Assembly (NCBI GenBank): GCA_958496175.1
Contig: OY292277.1
Location: 9,052,001-9,116,000 of the forward strand
Length of the DNA: 64,000 bases
Direction of reading: 5' to 3'
Source: Sisyra terminalis
Lineage: Eukaryota; Arthropoda; Insecta; Neuroptera; Sisyridae
Shown: positions 12,313 to 23,725 of the stretch, piece after piece
How the letters are laid out: every line of letters starts with the position of its first letter
Position numbering within the stretch: the stretch's first letter is position 1
Made by a program: the position numbers and the translations under genes
The notes under the pieces: model-generated
Databases searched by the model: none
The model's input: only the letters and a program-made list of their open reading frames with translations
Told to the model about the DNA's origin: nothing

Positions 12313-12500
12313 TCTTTTGCATGATGAGACATGTATCAAGATGTGGCGCCACCACAAGTGTATCTCAAGTACTAACTTATGTTACCTTAATTACCTTATA
12401 TGAAATACATAATTTTAGTTTAAATAAGTACTGCCAACACACTAATAATAGTGCTCCTTGTTGACACATTTACCACAATGCATTGCTAGTTTAAGATATC
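12313..12500. mobile_element. MITE family P6, worn copy
   Basis: Left part gatgtggcgccaccacaagt matches the arm at 40195-40225 (gatgtggcgccgccacaagt). Right part acaatgcattgctag matches the other terminus (ccagcaatgcat). The inner P5 arms present at 40255-40554 are missing. No coding. Confidence 0.55.
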
Positions 12501-12590
12501 TTCTTAAAACTTAAAGTACATTCTAGTGACGAAATAGAAAACTATGATCTGGATCTGTTATTAAATCCAGAAAAATTGTAAAAAAGTTAA

Positions 12591-12760
12591 TAATGTTCTT
12601 GGGAACTTGGATTTAAATAATAAGACGTTATTTTTCAAATTATTTCAACGTTTCGTTGGTATTTATTTCCAACTTCTTCAGGAGAATTTTTGATGTTAAC
12701 ATCCTCGTTGTAAATATTATTTAAATCTTATTATTTAAATCCAAGTTCCCAAGAACATTA
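12591..12760. mobile_element. 170-bp palindromic MITE flanked by TTAA
   Basis: Arms TAATGTTCTTGGGAACTTGG and its reverse complement, about 38 bp long, sit between TTAA tetranucleotides (12587-12590 and 12761-12764). TTAA flanks suggest piggyBac-type mobilisation, though the palindrome itself could include them. The left half carries, on the minus strand at 12681-12648, a CTGAAGA / GTTGG...CCAAC / GAAAC motif (see findings). Confidence 0.7.
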
Positions 12761-12764
12761 TTAA

Positions 12765-13540
12765 TTATTTACCACAGCATGGATAAGAGCAACCAGGAAA
12801 TTGTAAAAAAAGCTTTTACTGTTCGGACTTTGTATGTATACTTTATGAGTGCACAAAATTGGTCAATTTCATATTTGGTATTGGCATATTTGATGCTGAA
12901 AATCCTGTTGGAAAGGTAGGACTCCACGATTCTATAGTAAGTATCTAGTTTAATGGATTTCTATCTATCGAGAAGTTCAGTCCCTTGTTGCATAAAATCA
13001 TCAAATAAACGTTAAATAATAGATCTTGACTACTTAAATTTAATAAGAAAATTGTTTAACATGTGCTGCGACTTCAAAGATCATTTTGAGGTGGTTTAAA
13101 TAAAAAATGAAAAAATTGAAAAATCCAAAATGAGATAATCCCTCACTAGTTCTGCACAATGTAAATCAATTGGTTGAGATTTTCAAGAGGGATGAAAAAC
13201 TAAGAATTATAAGGGAAGACAGTTTGTATTCTATTGTTGCCTTTATCCTACAGAAGGAGAGTAGATCAATTGTTTCAGAGTAAATATCGTTGTTGTCTTT
13301 CCTTTTGACACCATTTCGAAATAAAGTCAAGGCGATATTAGTGGCATTGTTCAAATCTGGATACAATATGTATATGGGACTACTGTGCAATCAATATGGG
13401 TAGGGAAAAATCAATAAGGATTGATGCTTAAACTGGTGTTTAGAACTGAAATTTTGACGAAAAAAAGCAATTGAAATGATTAATTGAAAAGTCTTAAATT
13501 CCTCATCTTAAAATAGGTAGAATAATCATTGTACTTTAAA
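12765..13540. other. AT-rich block; no gene seen
   Basis: The minus-strand frame at 13166-13390 (74 codons) is not similar to anything I recognise. It may be upstream, decayed sequence of the retroelement that follows. No repeats or RNA genes noticed. Confidence 0.25.
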
Positions 13541-13544
13541 AAAA

Positions 13545-14285
13545 CAAGGCATAGAAGGCAACTTATCCATCTCAAATACCCCCATCAAAAATGAATTCTG
13601 TTCTCTAAAAAACTACATACCCGAAAAGCTTCTGGTCCCGTCAACATCCCTTATAGTCTTCAAAAGCATATCTCACTCAAAGGAACCAATTACATGTATA
13701 GTGTAATGCAATAGTTGCAATTGAGTGGAATGCAATGGAATTGCAATGGTTTGTAAACCCAGGAAAAATAAGAATAACATAAATAGTTAGCAAACAATTA
13801 GTCTTCTAAATGGATTATCGAAAATTTTAGAAAGATTAATATTTTAAAGATCAATCTTTCGTATGGCAATTAATAAAATACTCATTGATATATAATAAGG
13901 CTCCACACAAAAACTATGAACGATACATCAGCTTCTACAAGTCTTAAACTACATGAAGATCGATACGAGAAAAAAAAATATACAACTGCACTACTGATGG
14001 ACTTCTAACAATATTTGTTAAAGCCAGGGACAAAGAATTACAACAAAATATAGAAAAACTTTACACTCCAGCCTACATTCATGCAATACTAAATTCATGC
14101 TTAAAAGAGCGTAAATTCTGCATCAGAATTGGATGAAAAACTTCCACACTAAAAGGAATGCAAGGCATAGTAGCACAAGGATCTAATTTAGGCCCAACTC
14201 TTTATAATTTATACGTTTGTGGCATATCAACTCAAGAAAACACGGAAATAGGAATCTATGCTGATAAAACTACTATAAGATAAAA
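13545..14285 (+). pseudogene. Non-LTR retrotransposon reverse transcriptase, dead fragment (jockey-like)
   Basis: Frames on the plus strand, broken by several stops and shifts, spell parts of a jockey-type RT in the right order. A KASGP segment lies near 13625. NGLSKILERL, like the LxxLSKIFE motif, is near 13800. LLMDF (motif A region) is near 13990. LKERKF is near 14105, QGSNLGPTLYNLY near 14175-14210 and IYADKT near 14255. The catalytic box, normally YADD, reads YADK here, and a stop (TAA) follows at 14281. The endonuclease half is not visible. An AT-rich tail of (attaa)-type repeats at about 14880-14910 may be the original 3' end, which would make 14310-14600 a later insertion. The clade is inference. 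Confidence 0.65.
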
Positions 14286-14344
14286 ATACTAGTCATTAGA
14301 CTGATTTAAAAAAAAAAAAAAATTTTTTTCTTAATTATATCGAA

Positions 14345-14580
14345 AATATTGTTGGAAATGACAAAAAAAAAATCCTGTGAAAGTATAAGCTCTTAATATT
14401 AATATTAAGAGGTGCCGCATCGCAAATTTCGATTTTCCATTTAAATAACATGGGAACAATATTCTCTTGCACTTTGGAATTTTATACCTCACGTTGGTGA
14501 CAATATTTCGGAATGACCAAGGTATATTCTTGTAGAAAATTAAATTTCCAAAAATTCAGTTCGATCGAAATTACTGGTAA
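14345..14580 (+). mobile_element. Fragment of palindromic element family P3
   Basis: Shares with the palindrome at 41157-41870 the strings aacatgggaacaatatt, ctcacgttggtgacaat and gaccaaggtatattc. It starts with the tatcgaaaatattgttgga / ctcttaatattaatatta module typical of families P1-P3. Only one arm is present. It sits between the RT fragment and a possible retroelement tail. Confidence 0.65.
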
Positions 14581-15220
14581 GGATTCGAGGGCCCCCTGAG
14601 CTTGAGGGCCCCGGGGCTCTGCCCCGCCTAGCCCCTAGGTACCTACGCTACTGTACAAAGTCTATAAATGATTATAATAATACTAATTTAGTATTATTAT
14701 AAAAAAACGATACCATTATGCTAACTGCTTACTATACCATTGTATCACATCACAAACATACCTATAAGCCTATATGTTTACTATTAGAATCTATTATATA
14801 TTTTATTAGAACTGAACATGTATTACCAATTGTAACATGCAATTTATTTTAGTCATTAATGACCAAGCTGTTAAACAATGACTTTAAATAAAATTAAATT
14901 AAATTAAAAAATTAATACTTCTTTAATTTAAAAATACCCAACAGCAACAATATGCATAACAATAGTTTGTTAAACTTGTGATAAAACCATTTGCAAAAAT
15001 TCAATCAAAATCCGTTTACTTTAAATATTTAACTTTATTGATAATTGTGAAGTGACAGAAACGGAGAATTGAAAAGTAATTGTTAAAGACAAGAAAAACT
15101 CTTTCAAAAAGTCAATTGTTATAATATTTTTCAAGAGACAAAGATAGAAAGTCAGTAAACTATATGTGTAAGACAAGAATTCATTCACATTGTGTTTCCC
15201 ATTGTGAACGATGTAATTCC
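14581..15220. other. GC-rich scrap and possible retroelement tail; no gene seen
   Basis: A short GC-rich piece (14588-14640, gggccccggggctctgcccc) stands out from the AT-rich surroundings and resembles wear of a GC-rich transposon end. The stretch 14640-14910 ends in attaaatt repeats and may be the 3' tail of the jockey-like element. Nothing else recognised. Confidence 0.35.
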
Positions 15221-16484
15221 AAATTTGACCTCTGTCAAGTTAGCACCCGACTTTTACAAACTAAAATTTTAAATATATTTTTACATTGCCTTTTGTTTGT
15301 ACTTGATTGTACCGAAAAAAATTTCGTTTGTACCTCAACCGGAAAAAAGTTATTAAATTTTAAAAAATCGAAAGCCCCCCCATTGTTAGATTTTTCAAAA
15401 AAATTAACGGCCATAGATAGGCCTTGATACGTAGAGGATTGTACCGAAAAAAATTTGTTTCTAACTTTAACCCAAAAAAAATTATGAGCGATTTTGTGAA
15501 TGCACTTATTCCATTGAAAATAGAGTTTTCCGGCTACTACGGATTTTCCTTGAGAGATTTTCCAAATCCAAAGGTGTTATAATCTAGCTACTGTAGCGCT
15601 GAGGATTTTATTGAAAAAAATATCCTTCTAACTTTATTCCAACGGTAGTTATAACGGATTTTGTATGAGTAATTAGATTCTAATTACTTCATTGTTGAAA
15701 CTGCAAAAACGGCCATAATTTTGTATCTGTTGAGGTACAAACGAATTTTTTTGCGAATTCTCCCGGATGCTGGTCTCTAGTTGATGAAACCGGTTGAATT
15801 TTCGTTTGTACCTTAACCGGAAAGAAAATAAAGTTTTCCGGCTACTACGAATTTTCCTTGAGAGATTTTCCAAAGTTAAAGGACGTACAATCTTGCTACG
15901 GAGGCGCTGAGAATTGTACCGAAAAGAATATCCTTCTAACTCTATTCCAACGGTAGTTATAAGGGATTTTGTTTGAGTAATTAGACTAAAATTACTTTAT
16001 TGCAGTTTAAACAAAAAAGTAATGAGAGTCTAATTACCCATACAAAAGTCTTTATAACTACCGTTGCAATAGAATTAGAAGGATATTTTTTCGGTACAAT
16101 CCTTAGAGCCTCCGTAGTTAGATTGTACCGCCTTTGGATTTGGAAAATCTCTCAAGGAAAATCCGTAGTAGCCGGAAAACTCTATTTTCAATGGAATAAG
16201 TGCATTCACAAAATCGCTCATAATTTTTTTTGGGTTAATGTTAGAAACAAATTTTTTTCGGTACAATCCTCTACGTGTCAAGGCCTATCTATGGCCGTTA
16301 ATTTTTTTGAAAAATCTAACAATGGGGGGCTATCGATTTTTAAAAATTTAATAACTTTTTTTCGGTTGAGGTACAAACGAAATTTTTTTCGGTACAATCA
16401 AGTACAAACAAAATGCTATCTAGAAATATATTTAAAATTTTAATTTGTAAAAGTCGGGTGCTAACTTGACAGAGGTCCAAATTT
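15221..16484. mobile_element. 1.26-kb foldback element with repeated internal motif
   Basis: Begins aaatttgacctctgtcaagt and ends with its near-reverse complement (acttgacagaggtccaaatt). Long arms run inward to about 15990-16000, and the left side also carries an internal duplication (about 15640-15700 and 15945-16005). The string gattgtaccgaaaaaaat recurs at about 15308, 15434 and 15911 and inverted near 16090, 16255 and 16385. The 147-codon plus frame at 16000-16443 mirrors frames on the other arm and has no domain; I regard it as chance. Confidence 0.75.
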
Positions 16485-16799
16485 GCAATGAATGAACGCA
16501 GCCCAATTGAAAAAAACTGAAGATCACAATTTAATACACAAATCGACTTACTAGTGAATATCATTTGAATTTTTAATTATTAAATTATTAACGAATAATT
16601 TGTTAATAAACAAGTGCCAATTATTGATCTTAACGTTTTTTTGATATATTTGATGAAATTATCCATAATTTGGTGAATATATTCTAAATATAATAATGGA
16701 ATGTAGTGAGAAGGATGATAATTGAAGATATTAATTAGTCAATGGTAAAATGATTTGTTGTGCTACGGATAATTTTTGCGATTGATTGACATAAGTAGG

Positions 16800-16952
16800 C
16801 AAGGTTTGTAAATTACACAGGTTGCTCCATTAGAAAAAAAAATGACGTCATACGAAGAATTTTGAAATTGAATCAGTCTGAAGATATGTACGAATTTCTT
16901 CTGGATACGTCACGTAGCCACCATGAGGTCACCTGGGTATTTTGTAAACCTT
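16800..16952 (+). mobile_element. MITE family P5 (CAAGGTTT ends), copy A
   Basis: About 153 bp with terminal inverted repeats CAAGGTTTGTAAATTACACA and its imperfect complement ending AACCTTG. Interior strings tcatacgaagaattt and gatatgtacgaatttcttct are shared with the copies at 31096, 40255 and 40400. It contains a perfect TGACGTCA (16843-16850). No coding. Confidence 0.75.
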
Positions 16953-17148
16953 GATAAGTTTTTTTTATTTTACTTTGATTCTTAATTATGTTTGTTTTGG
17001 AACATTTTTATTATTAAATCCTTTATTTTTAGTTTCGCGTTCTTAATGGCGGCAAACTTTGGAGATGATAACTACCATAGTTCCAGTTATCAAGTCGAGC
17101 AGAAATTATGGACTTAGACTAGTGCTTTCTTACAATTGCATCTATTAA

Positions 17149-17913
17149 GAGGGTATTCTACTCTAGAAATTTGAAAAAATCAAAAAATTTGTTTTTTCAT
17201 AATCCGATAGTTTAGATATTCAAATATATCCTCCTAAAAGGATTTTTCAAAATTCAAATTATTTCCGAAGTTATAAATTTTTTATATGAAGCTGGGATGG
17301 CTGATTAAGAGAATGTAAGTAATACATACTATTCTATCAATTACGCTGCCTGAAACTTATAACGTAAAACTTTAAACGCGTTTTTCTCGAAACTGTCTTT
17401 TTCAAAACGATACCCACAATTTCTCAGGTTTTACTCAACCGATTTACCTGAAATTTTTAGAGAGTCTTCTTTATAGACTTGTCTATGTCTGGAACTATCC
17501 CCATCCCCAAATTTTGATTTTTACTGTTTTTAAAAAATTCGAAACAGTCAAAAAAGTGGTACAAAAATTGTTTTTTTTTCAGGCAGTTGCCATTTCGTGA
17601 AATTTTTTTTTTTCATACTTTTCGGTAGTTCCAGACATTGCGACATTATTCTAGATTAATAATATTTTTTTTTTTGGGTTCAGATTACTAGGAGGGTTGA
17701 AATCGTGGGTATGGTCACGTGCCAATTTTTTGAGACCTCCCACTTCATCAGCTGCTAATTTTTGAAATTTTTATTTTTTTTTATTTTTCTCTGTATTCCT
17801 GAAATGTTATTCAATAACTGATAAAAAAATGTATGGTAAAAATATTAATTGGCTATTTTTTATGACACTTCAAAAATTACCTGAAATTCATGCCTCGAGA
17901 CTAGAATACTCCC
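17149..17913. mobile_element. 765-bp element with TTAA target duplication
   Basis: TTAA at 17145-17148 and 17914-17917 flanks inverted ends GAGGGTATTCTACTCTAG and (reverse complement of the right end) GGGAGTATTCTAGTCTCGAG. No transposase frame lies inside, so it is non-autonomous. TTAA duplication is the mark of piggyBac-type transposases, so I infer a piggyBac-type MITE. Confidence 0.7.
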
Positions 17914-17917
17914 TTAA

Positions 17918-19255
17918 GATTTTAAGCCAAAATAACCAAATATAAAGTAAATTAATTTCTACAATTTAAATAAGATGTGATCGAAATTTAACGATTAAGG
18001 CTTCCGAATGAAAACTTTTTTTTCATGGGTTTCTTTTTTTCCACATGCTCCATTGATTGGAAACTCCATTAGTAACTTGTATTAAAAATACTTTTGAAAA
18101 GCTCTCGATTTTTTCTTTCGAAATAAATGTCGCGTAAATTTGGTGACATTGAATAATTACTTCCGTTGGCCATTCATCGGGTCACTTGCGAAAAAAAAGT
18201 AAAAGTTGGATAAGGTTTTTAAGAAAGAAAGAAAGAAAAAAAAGCGTTTTTCATAAAATGTTATTCTTTTCATTTAGTTTGTAGTTAGCAATAATTCAAC
18301 ATATGTAGTATATACAATAGGCGACGCGATGTCGTCTTGTTTTGTCATCTTGTCGTGTATAGGAAGAGCGATACAGGAGGAGAAGGAACAAAAAAAAAAA
18401 AAAAAACTTCCTACAGGCAACAAAGAAAATGATTCCATTGTTAAAGTGTTGGACGGCGAAAATAAAATAAAATAAAAGGCATCACATTGCGAAAAAAGAT
18501 AGTCGTGGCGCTTTTGAAATGTGTTTTCTCGGCTCGTCTAGGTGTGCTATAACATTCGTCGTCCTAATGGGATCTTGTCGGGAACGTGACAAAATATAAA
18601 AATATCCACATCCTTGTAGAAAAGCTCCCCAGCAAAAATCAGGCGACCCAATTGGGCTTAACAAAAGTTTAGGTGAATACAAAAATATTTGGATTTCATT
18701 AACTATTATTTTCTCATCTTTTTTCAGAGGTTCCAACCGTTAAATGACTCAATTTTATCCAATTTTCAAGGAAATTCAAAGGAAAATTGTATTTTTTTCA
18801 CCTTGAACGCAAAAGATACATAATATAGATAATAGGATTTGTCGCAGAATATCTATACGAGTATATTATACAAATGCAGTCTAGCGCGTATTTGAATTTG
18901 TACTAGGAAAGTGTATTATGTTGCGACACGTGGACTATGTATTCAATGTTCTCAACTAGCTCATTGAGCTTTCAAGCTCTCGTCTAGTTTGTCTAGAGCT
19001 TGTCGTCATCGTTTTGAACATTGTCGGCTAATATTCGAATCCTATTACGTTTGCATATGGATTTTACGTACTGAACATTATGGTATATAATTTAAAATTT
19101 TATTTTGTGCTTTCAAATATTATATACATGTTGTAGAAAAGTATTAAAGGCGACAATTTTTGATCGAAAATGTAACAAATGGTTTTATAAAATAATTGAT
19201 ATTATTATTTTTTTCTAGGAAGTTTAAAAATTGAGATTTTTATCAAGAAATATGA
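17918..19255. other. Single-copy block; no gene seen
   Basis: Holds a short gaaa repeat (about 18222-18240), an 18-A run (about 18391-18408) and moderately GC-rich sequence at 18320-18560. The minus frame at 18482-18736 has no domain. Confidence 0.3.
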
Positions 19256-19261
19256 GAATCA

Positions 19262-19400
19262 AATTGTTTTAAAAGATAAACGGCTGCAAATATTGGGAGC
19301 TTGGATTACCAATAATGTCAATGAAGATAAAGAAATCTTGCCTCAAACTAAAGAAGCAAGAAAAACCTTTACCTAAACTACTAAATCTAAGGTTTATCAA
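19262..19400 (+). pseudogene. Scrap of a non-LTR reverse transcriptase C-terminal region
   Basis: The plus strand reads KDKRLQILGAWITNNVNEDK and continues with EILPQTKEARKTF. This resembles the YLGxWIT...EIxxRIxxARxxF block that follows the RT core in several non-LTR retrotransposons. About 45 codons, no context on either side. The Helitron at 19550 begins shortly after. Confidence 0.35.
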
Positions 19401-19879
19401 GTAAAAATCAAAGCAGGTGTAATTTATGTGGATATAAACAAGTGCACGTCAAAATATGTTAATTAACGCCAGATATCGAATTTATTAAATAGGTGATTTG
19501 CACACCAGATTTAAACATTAACTTCAAGATAGATCAAATAGATTTATAATCTATATATATAAAAGAAAGTCGTGTTAGTAAACTATTTATTACTCAAGAA
19601 CGGCTGGACCAATTTTCATGAAATTTTCTACGTATATTCGATAAGCATAGGAATCGGATATAAAGTATATTTTATACCTGTAGAAGATAAAGATGTTCCT
19701 CGACATCTTCTGCAAATTTTTACGCTTACTTGCCTATATACTATTTGTAATCATTGATGCCTGTGATTTATTTTGAAAAACGCTTAGCAACGTTTGAATT
19801 TGACATTTTTATGCATTTAATTTATGTGTTATTTACATATTTTACTTAATATTTATTGTAATATGGAACAATTGGGGAA

Positions 19880-20095
19880 ATGACAATCATTTGCCAATAT
19901 TGTAAGGCGTTAAATACAGCGGTGAATCTACTAGGTTATGTTGTACTGGTGGAAAAGTAAAATCGCCCCAATAGGTCCCATCACTAGATCCATTACACTC
20001 ATTAGTTTATGGGATAGGAAATTATTGTAAAAACTCCTTGGACAATATTTAAAAACTAAATAGTAGTTTACAAATGATATCGTTTCGCCCATAAA
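19880..20095 (+). pseudogene. Helitron Rep/helicase protein, N-terminal remnant
   Basis: Starting at ATG 19880 the frame gives MTIICQYCKAL. After a one-base shift it continues as SGESTRLCCTGGKVK, the Cys-rich start of arthropod Helitron proteins (CxxC ... CC..GKV). Further on, LDPLHSL and LQMISF (near 20080) match the family's L..L and FQMTSF positions. Stops and shifts break it, and the HUH and helicase domains downstream are not readable. It runs in the same direction as the element ends at 19550 and 21692. Confidence 0.6.
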
Positions 20096-21021
20096 ACAAA
20101 TATGTTTAAGGAAGTACTAAAGAAAACAGGAATATTTCCAGTAAGCTTCCAGCCCCTGATTAATAGCGATCTTTGGATCGAATTGGCCAAAAAAACAATT
20201 CAATTTTGAAAGACACAAATAGACTAATACAAAAATATGATAAGAAATATCTATGTATGTGTTTAAACTCATATATACGTGAGAATTTAAGAATTTTTCG
20301 TATGCATATGAGGTCAAAATGAGAGAATTGGCAGCTTTAAGTATATCGTTTAAGGAATTTGGAACCAGTTTGAGGTATTTATTATTTGTTGTCAATTATA
20401 ATTACACCAAATTTGTTACCAAATCCATTAGTATCACCTTTGAGCTTACCTTTTTCACACATTTTGGCCTTCAAGCTTTTACTATGCTATTTTATACCAC
20501 CCGTTGAGACCAGGTAGAGAATCGATTGCAATTTCATATCAGCTTGGAATTAAGCCGATTTCGATCACAATTTTGATCATTATGGATCAAAAGTCGATAA
20601 TTCGAACGTAAATTTCTGCCTACCTGCATTCTTTCGTATGATTCAATAGCAGGTTTATTGATTTAGATAATAATTTGTTTTCAGGTACATCTTAGGCGTG
20701 TTTCGCCAAAAATAAGTATAAAGGTCACAAACAAGTCTAATCTAAATAGTTGTACCAATATTTTATTCTGTTTTTTTTTTCGGTTTCAATTTAAAGGCAG
20801 CTTAACTGTTTTGATAGAAACTTTGTAATTAAGTTCAAATAATTTTTCTATGGAAGAAAAGGTTGCCCATTTACGTTTAATTATTAATAATAAAAGTTGA
20901 ATTTGGAAGAAGCCCGATTAAAATAATTAAATGGACATATATTAATTGGATATAAATTGGACTCTTTAATTAAAAATCAATGTTCTTTTTTAAGATATCA
21001 AACAATTAGCATACTTTAAAT

Positions 21022-21239
21022 CAGGAGTGGCCAACCCAAGTTGTATTGCGAGTCACTTCGGAAATGCATCATAACTCCGCGGGCCACCATTAAAGTTATA
21101 TCTCAAATTCTCCATACTAAATTTAGATACACTAAACAATTTTAATATATAGATTTTCACCACTATGGTCATTATAAAATGCATACATTTTATAAAAGTC
21201 TGATGCATCTCGCGAGTGGGTCACCTCGGACAACCTCTG
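21022..21239. mobile_element. hAT MITE (218 bp)
   Basis: Starts CAGGAGTGGCCAACC and ends GGACAACCTCTG. Flanked by CTTTAAAT (21014-21021) and ATTTAAAT (21240-21247), 7 of 8 bases identical. Subterminal gcgagtcacttcgg / gcgagtgggtcacctcgg also pair. Non-coding. Confidence 0.75.
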
Positions 21240-21778
21240 ATTTAAATAAACAATGAATAATCTATGTTTTATCTAATTATATAGAATTGTTATGATGGTT
21301 TGTGTAGATTTCAAAAACTCAAAAAGTTTTGCATCCATTTAGCTCAAATTTTGTCACGATATATAATCCGCTTTAATGATTGTTTGTATCTTTTCTTGCG
21401 TCAGTAATATACTTGTGATCGCAAAAAAACGGCTTTTTCAACGGTCAATACAATAATCGTTAACTGTCAATACTTGATTGTTATGATCGTATAGTGATTT
21501 TTAGAGGCAGAGATTCTCAAAACGTAATTGATGAATGTATATATTGAAGGTGAGTTATAATTGGTACAACGAGGGATTCTGCAGGATGATAAGGGAGGTG
21601 ATTCTAATAATTCTCAAGCTTTTTTTTCCTAAATTCAATTTATCTATTTACAACTATTGGCTAGCAGGACAACGTTTGCCGGGTTTAGCTAGTTTAAGTA
21701 TAAAACGACAACAGAAGCATGTACCAAATAGAATTAAAAATGCCAGGAAGCGTACATTTTGAGATCAAATAAGTAAAT

Positions 21779-22490
21779 TTATTGAATAATTAATGCTTTC
21801 TTTGCTTTTGATGAGCACCCACATTTACGTTTTTGTCCTAAAGGAATAAATTTAGTTTCCTTAGGGACTTTAATTTTTTTCAAACGGATTAGGAGACTCA
21901 ACGTATGCTTGCATAAATATTGGACACGTATAATTACATTTACTAATATCAGCATCATATTAAACGCCTAAGTGCCACAAAACTATTCAAAATCTTCAAA
22001 AGTTTCCCAGTTTTCAATAATATATTTGGTTATCAATTCTGAAGTTATACTTTTATAACTCGAATTTAAAGTACATAGTATGTATTATCCACTTTTATTA
22101 TTTTCTTGTTTTGCAATGCCCAATGATAAGATTTGGTCCATTCTTTTAAAGTAACTATTGTTTTCAAGGAAATTTTTTTGAAGCATTGCATGGATTTCTG
22201 TCCATAGATCATTTAATTAGTAAATCATTTAATTTATTTAAAAATTGAAAAACAGATAAACGATCTTTTAAAGTGTATTCTTTTTTAATTATGGAATTGG
22301 TAGATTTAATCCCATTCTTGGTACTCTGCACCATCAAACTAATGTTAAAATGATTTTAGCCACATGTAGTGTAATGCAATAATTAATAAATTCCGGGACT
22401 ATTTTTTTCCACTTTTCTACGAAAAGTGCTGCTGCCTTTGCATAAGTTTGATTATTATTGCACGTTTGAAAAATCAATTTGTTACTAATT
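21779..22490 (-). pseudogene. MULE-like transposase, C-terminal half, dead
   Basis: On the minus strand, in broken frames, one reads AKAAALFVEKWKKIVPEF (about 22460). Next come YTLKDRL-like residues (about 22270) and TLKEWTKSYHWALQNKK (about 22130-22080). Last is FIPLGQKRKCGCSSKAKKAL, ending in a stop at 21781-21779. This order (W..AY.WA..NK then vPlg.KRkrGRPkKa.kAL) is how I remember C-termini of Mutator-like transposases in arthropods; the GRP is worn to GCS here. At least three shifts or stops are present. The catalytic core is not visible and the gene probably once extended beyond 22490. The Helitron at 22863 begins 370 bp further. Confidence 0.5.
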
Positions 22491-22862
22491 AATTATAAAA
22501 TTTGCTAGGTATATCAATATTAATATCAATTTTATCAATTTTAATTTATAACTAAAGAATGTTATTTGACTTTTTTTAAATTGGCGAATCACTTGCAAAT
22601 CTAAACATTTTAACCAACTTATTATAATATTGAGATGTTGTTCATAATTAAAATAATTTTACGTTACAAAGCTGTAAATTAAATTTTAATACTGTTAAAT
22701 AGCCATGGTTGAATTTTTTTCATACATAGATGTCCAATATAATATTTTTCTGCACATATAATAAAAGAACAGTTCTCTCTTATTACCTGGCGTTAAAATT
22801 TACTTTTTTTACGTGATTTTCACCATTTTGACGTACATTTTGCTTTCAAATTTATAAGAAAA

Positions 22863-23724
22863 CTAGCTGATCCCCGCGACTTCATCTGCGTAACGTTTGT
22901 GTTGATTGTTTTCTTTTTAGATTTGCTCCTTGTAGTGGTAGTATATGGAAATTTTTATTTTTCTTATTTCTTTTACGAAAAACATAATCATACTTGAAAA
23001 CACTATTATGTCGAATTTAATTTATTAATTTTCAAAAAAAATATTTATAAATATCTAAAAAGAGTTTGTCTATTGCGTATAGCTACGAAAAGTTTTTTGG
23101 AACCGTCGACCAAATAATCCGTAAATCAATCAGCATCTGTACATAAATAAAGTCGGTCTTAATTATGACTAAAAAAAGTCGAAACTTATCAAAATACTCG
23201 CGTTGAAATAACAGAAGTTAAGGGTCTCGATTTTGAATATTAGTAGGAATCTCTATTAACATCGCTATTAACATCAACTATTTGTCTTATATATATAAAG
23301 TTTTTATTTCAAAGAGGCAATTTTTTAAACTTTAAATTGAATTTACTGTGCTTTTTATTAGTACAACTAAAAATATTTTTATTGATTATTTTGTAACTTT
23401 TAATTACCTTTCCAATGATATATAACTCACCTATATAAAGTAAAAATGTCTGTTTTCATCCCTAAGGAATACCTTCCCTTATTATTTTTTTGGAATGATA
23501 AGTAGCCTATAGTCTGTGGGAAAGTGTGTTGTATCTTAATACCAAATTTCATTAAATTCGGTTGTTCCGTTCTTTAGTTAAATCGGGACACACACACAGA
23601 CAGACAAAAATTTTAAAAATGTTAAATTTGGAATAAGGGTCTCTTGAAACAAATATTTACTCTGAAATTGGGTTCAAAATCGAAATGTACAGACAGACGT
23701 AAGAATTTTATATATTAGTATAGA
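22863..23724 (-). mobile_element. Helitron-like non-autonomous element (family H1), copy 2
   Basis: Clean ends on the minus strand: 5' TCTATACTAATATATAAA from 23724, preceded by A, and 3' GCGGGGATCAGCTAG ending at 22863, followed by T. That is the A|T insertion rule without target duplication. 862 bp, no coding. Subterminal strings match 5176-6183 and the piece ending at 51432. Confidence 0.85.
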
Positions 23725-23725
23725 T

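Larger units (their letters stand above)
19550..21692 (+). mobile_element. Helitron (decayed, once autonomous), about 2.1 kb
   Basis: The 5' end A|TCTATATATATAAAAG at 19550 matches the 5' end of the nested Helitrons at 45245/47558. The candidate 3' end at 21692 reads GTTTGCCGGGTTTAGCTAG followed by T, the usual CTAG|T. Near the 5' end the plus strand encodes a recognisable Rep N-terminal region (19880-20095). A 218-bp hAT MITE (21022-21239) is inserted inside. Pairing of this 5' and 3' end is inference from orientation, spacing and the coding remnant. Confidence 0.65.

Noticed and set aside
16000..16443. 147-codon plus-strand frame
   Set aside because: It lies inside one arm of a foldback; frames mirror on the other arm and no domain is visible.
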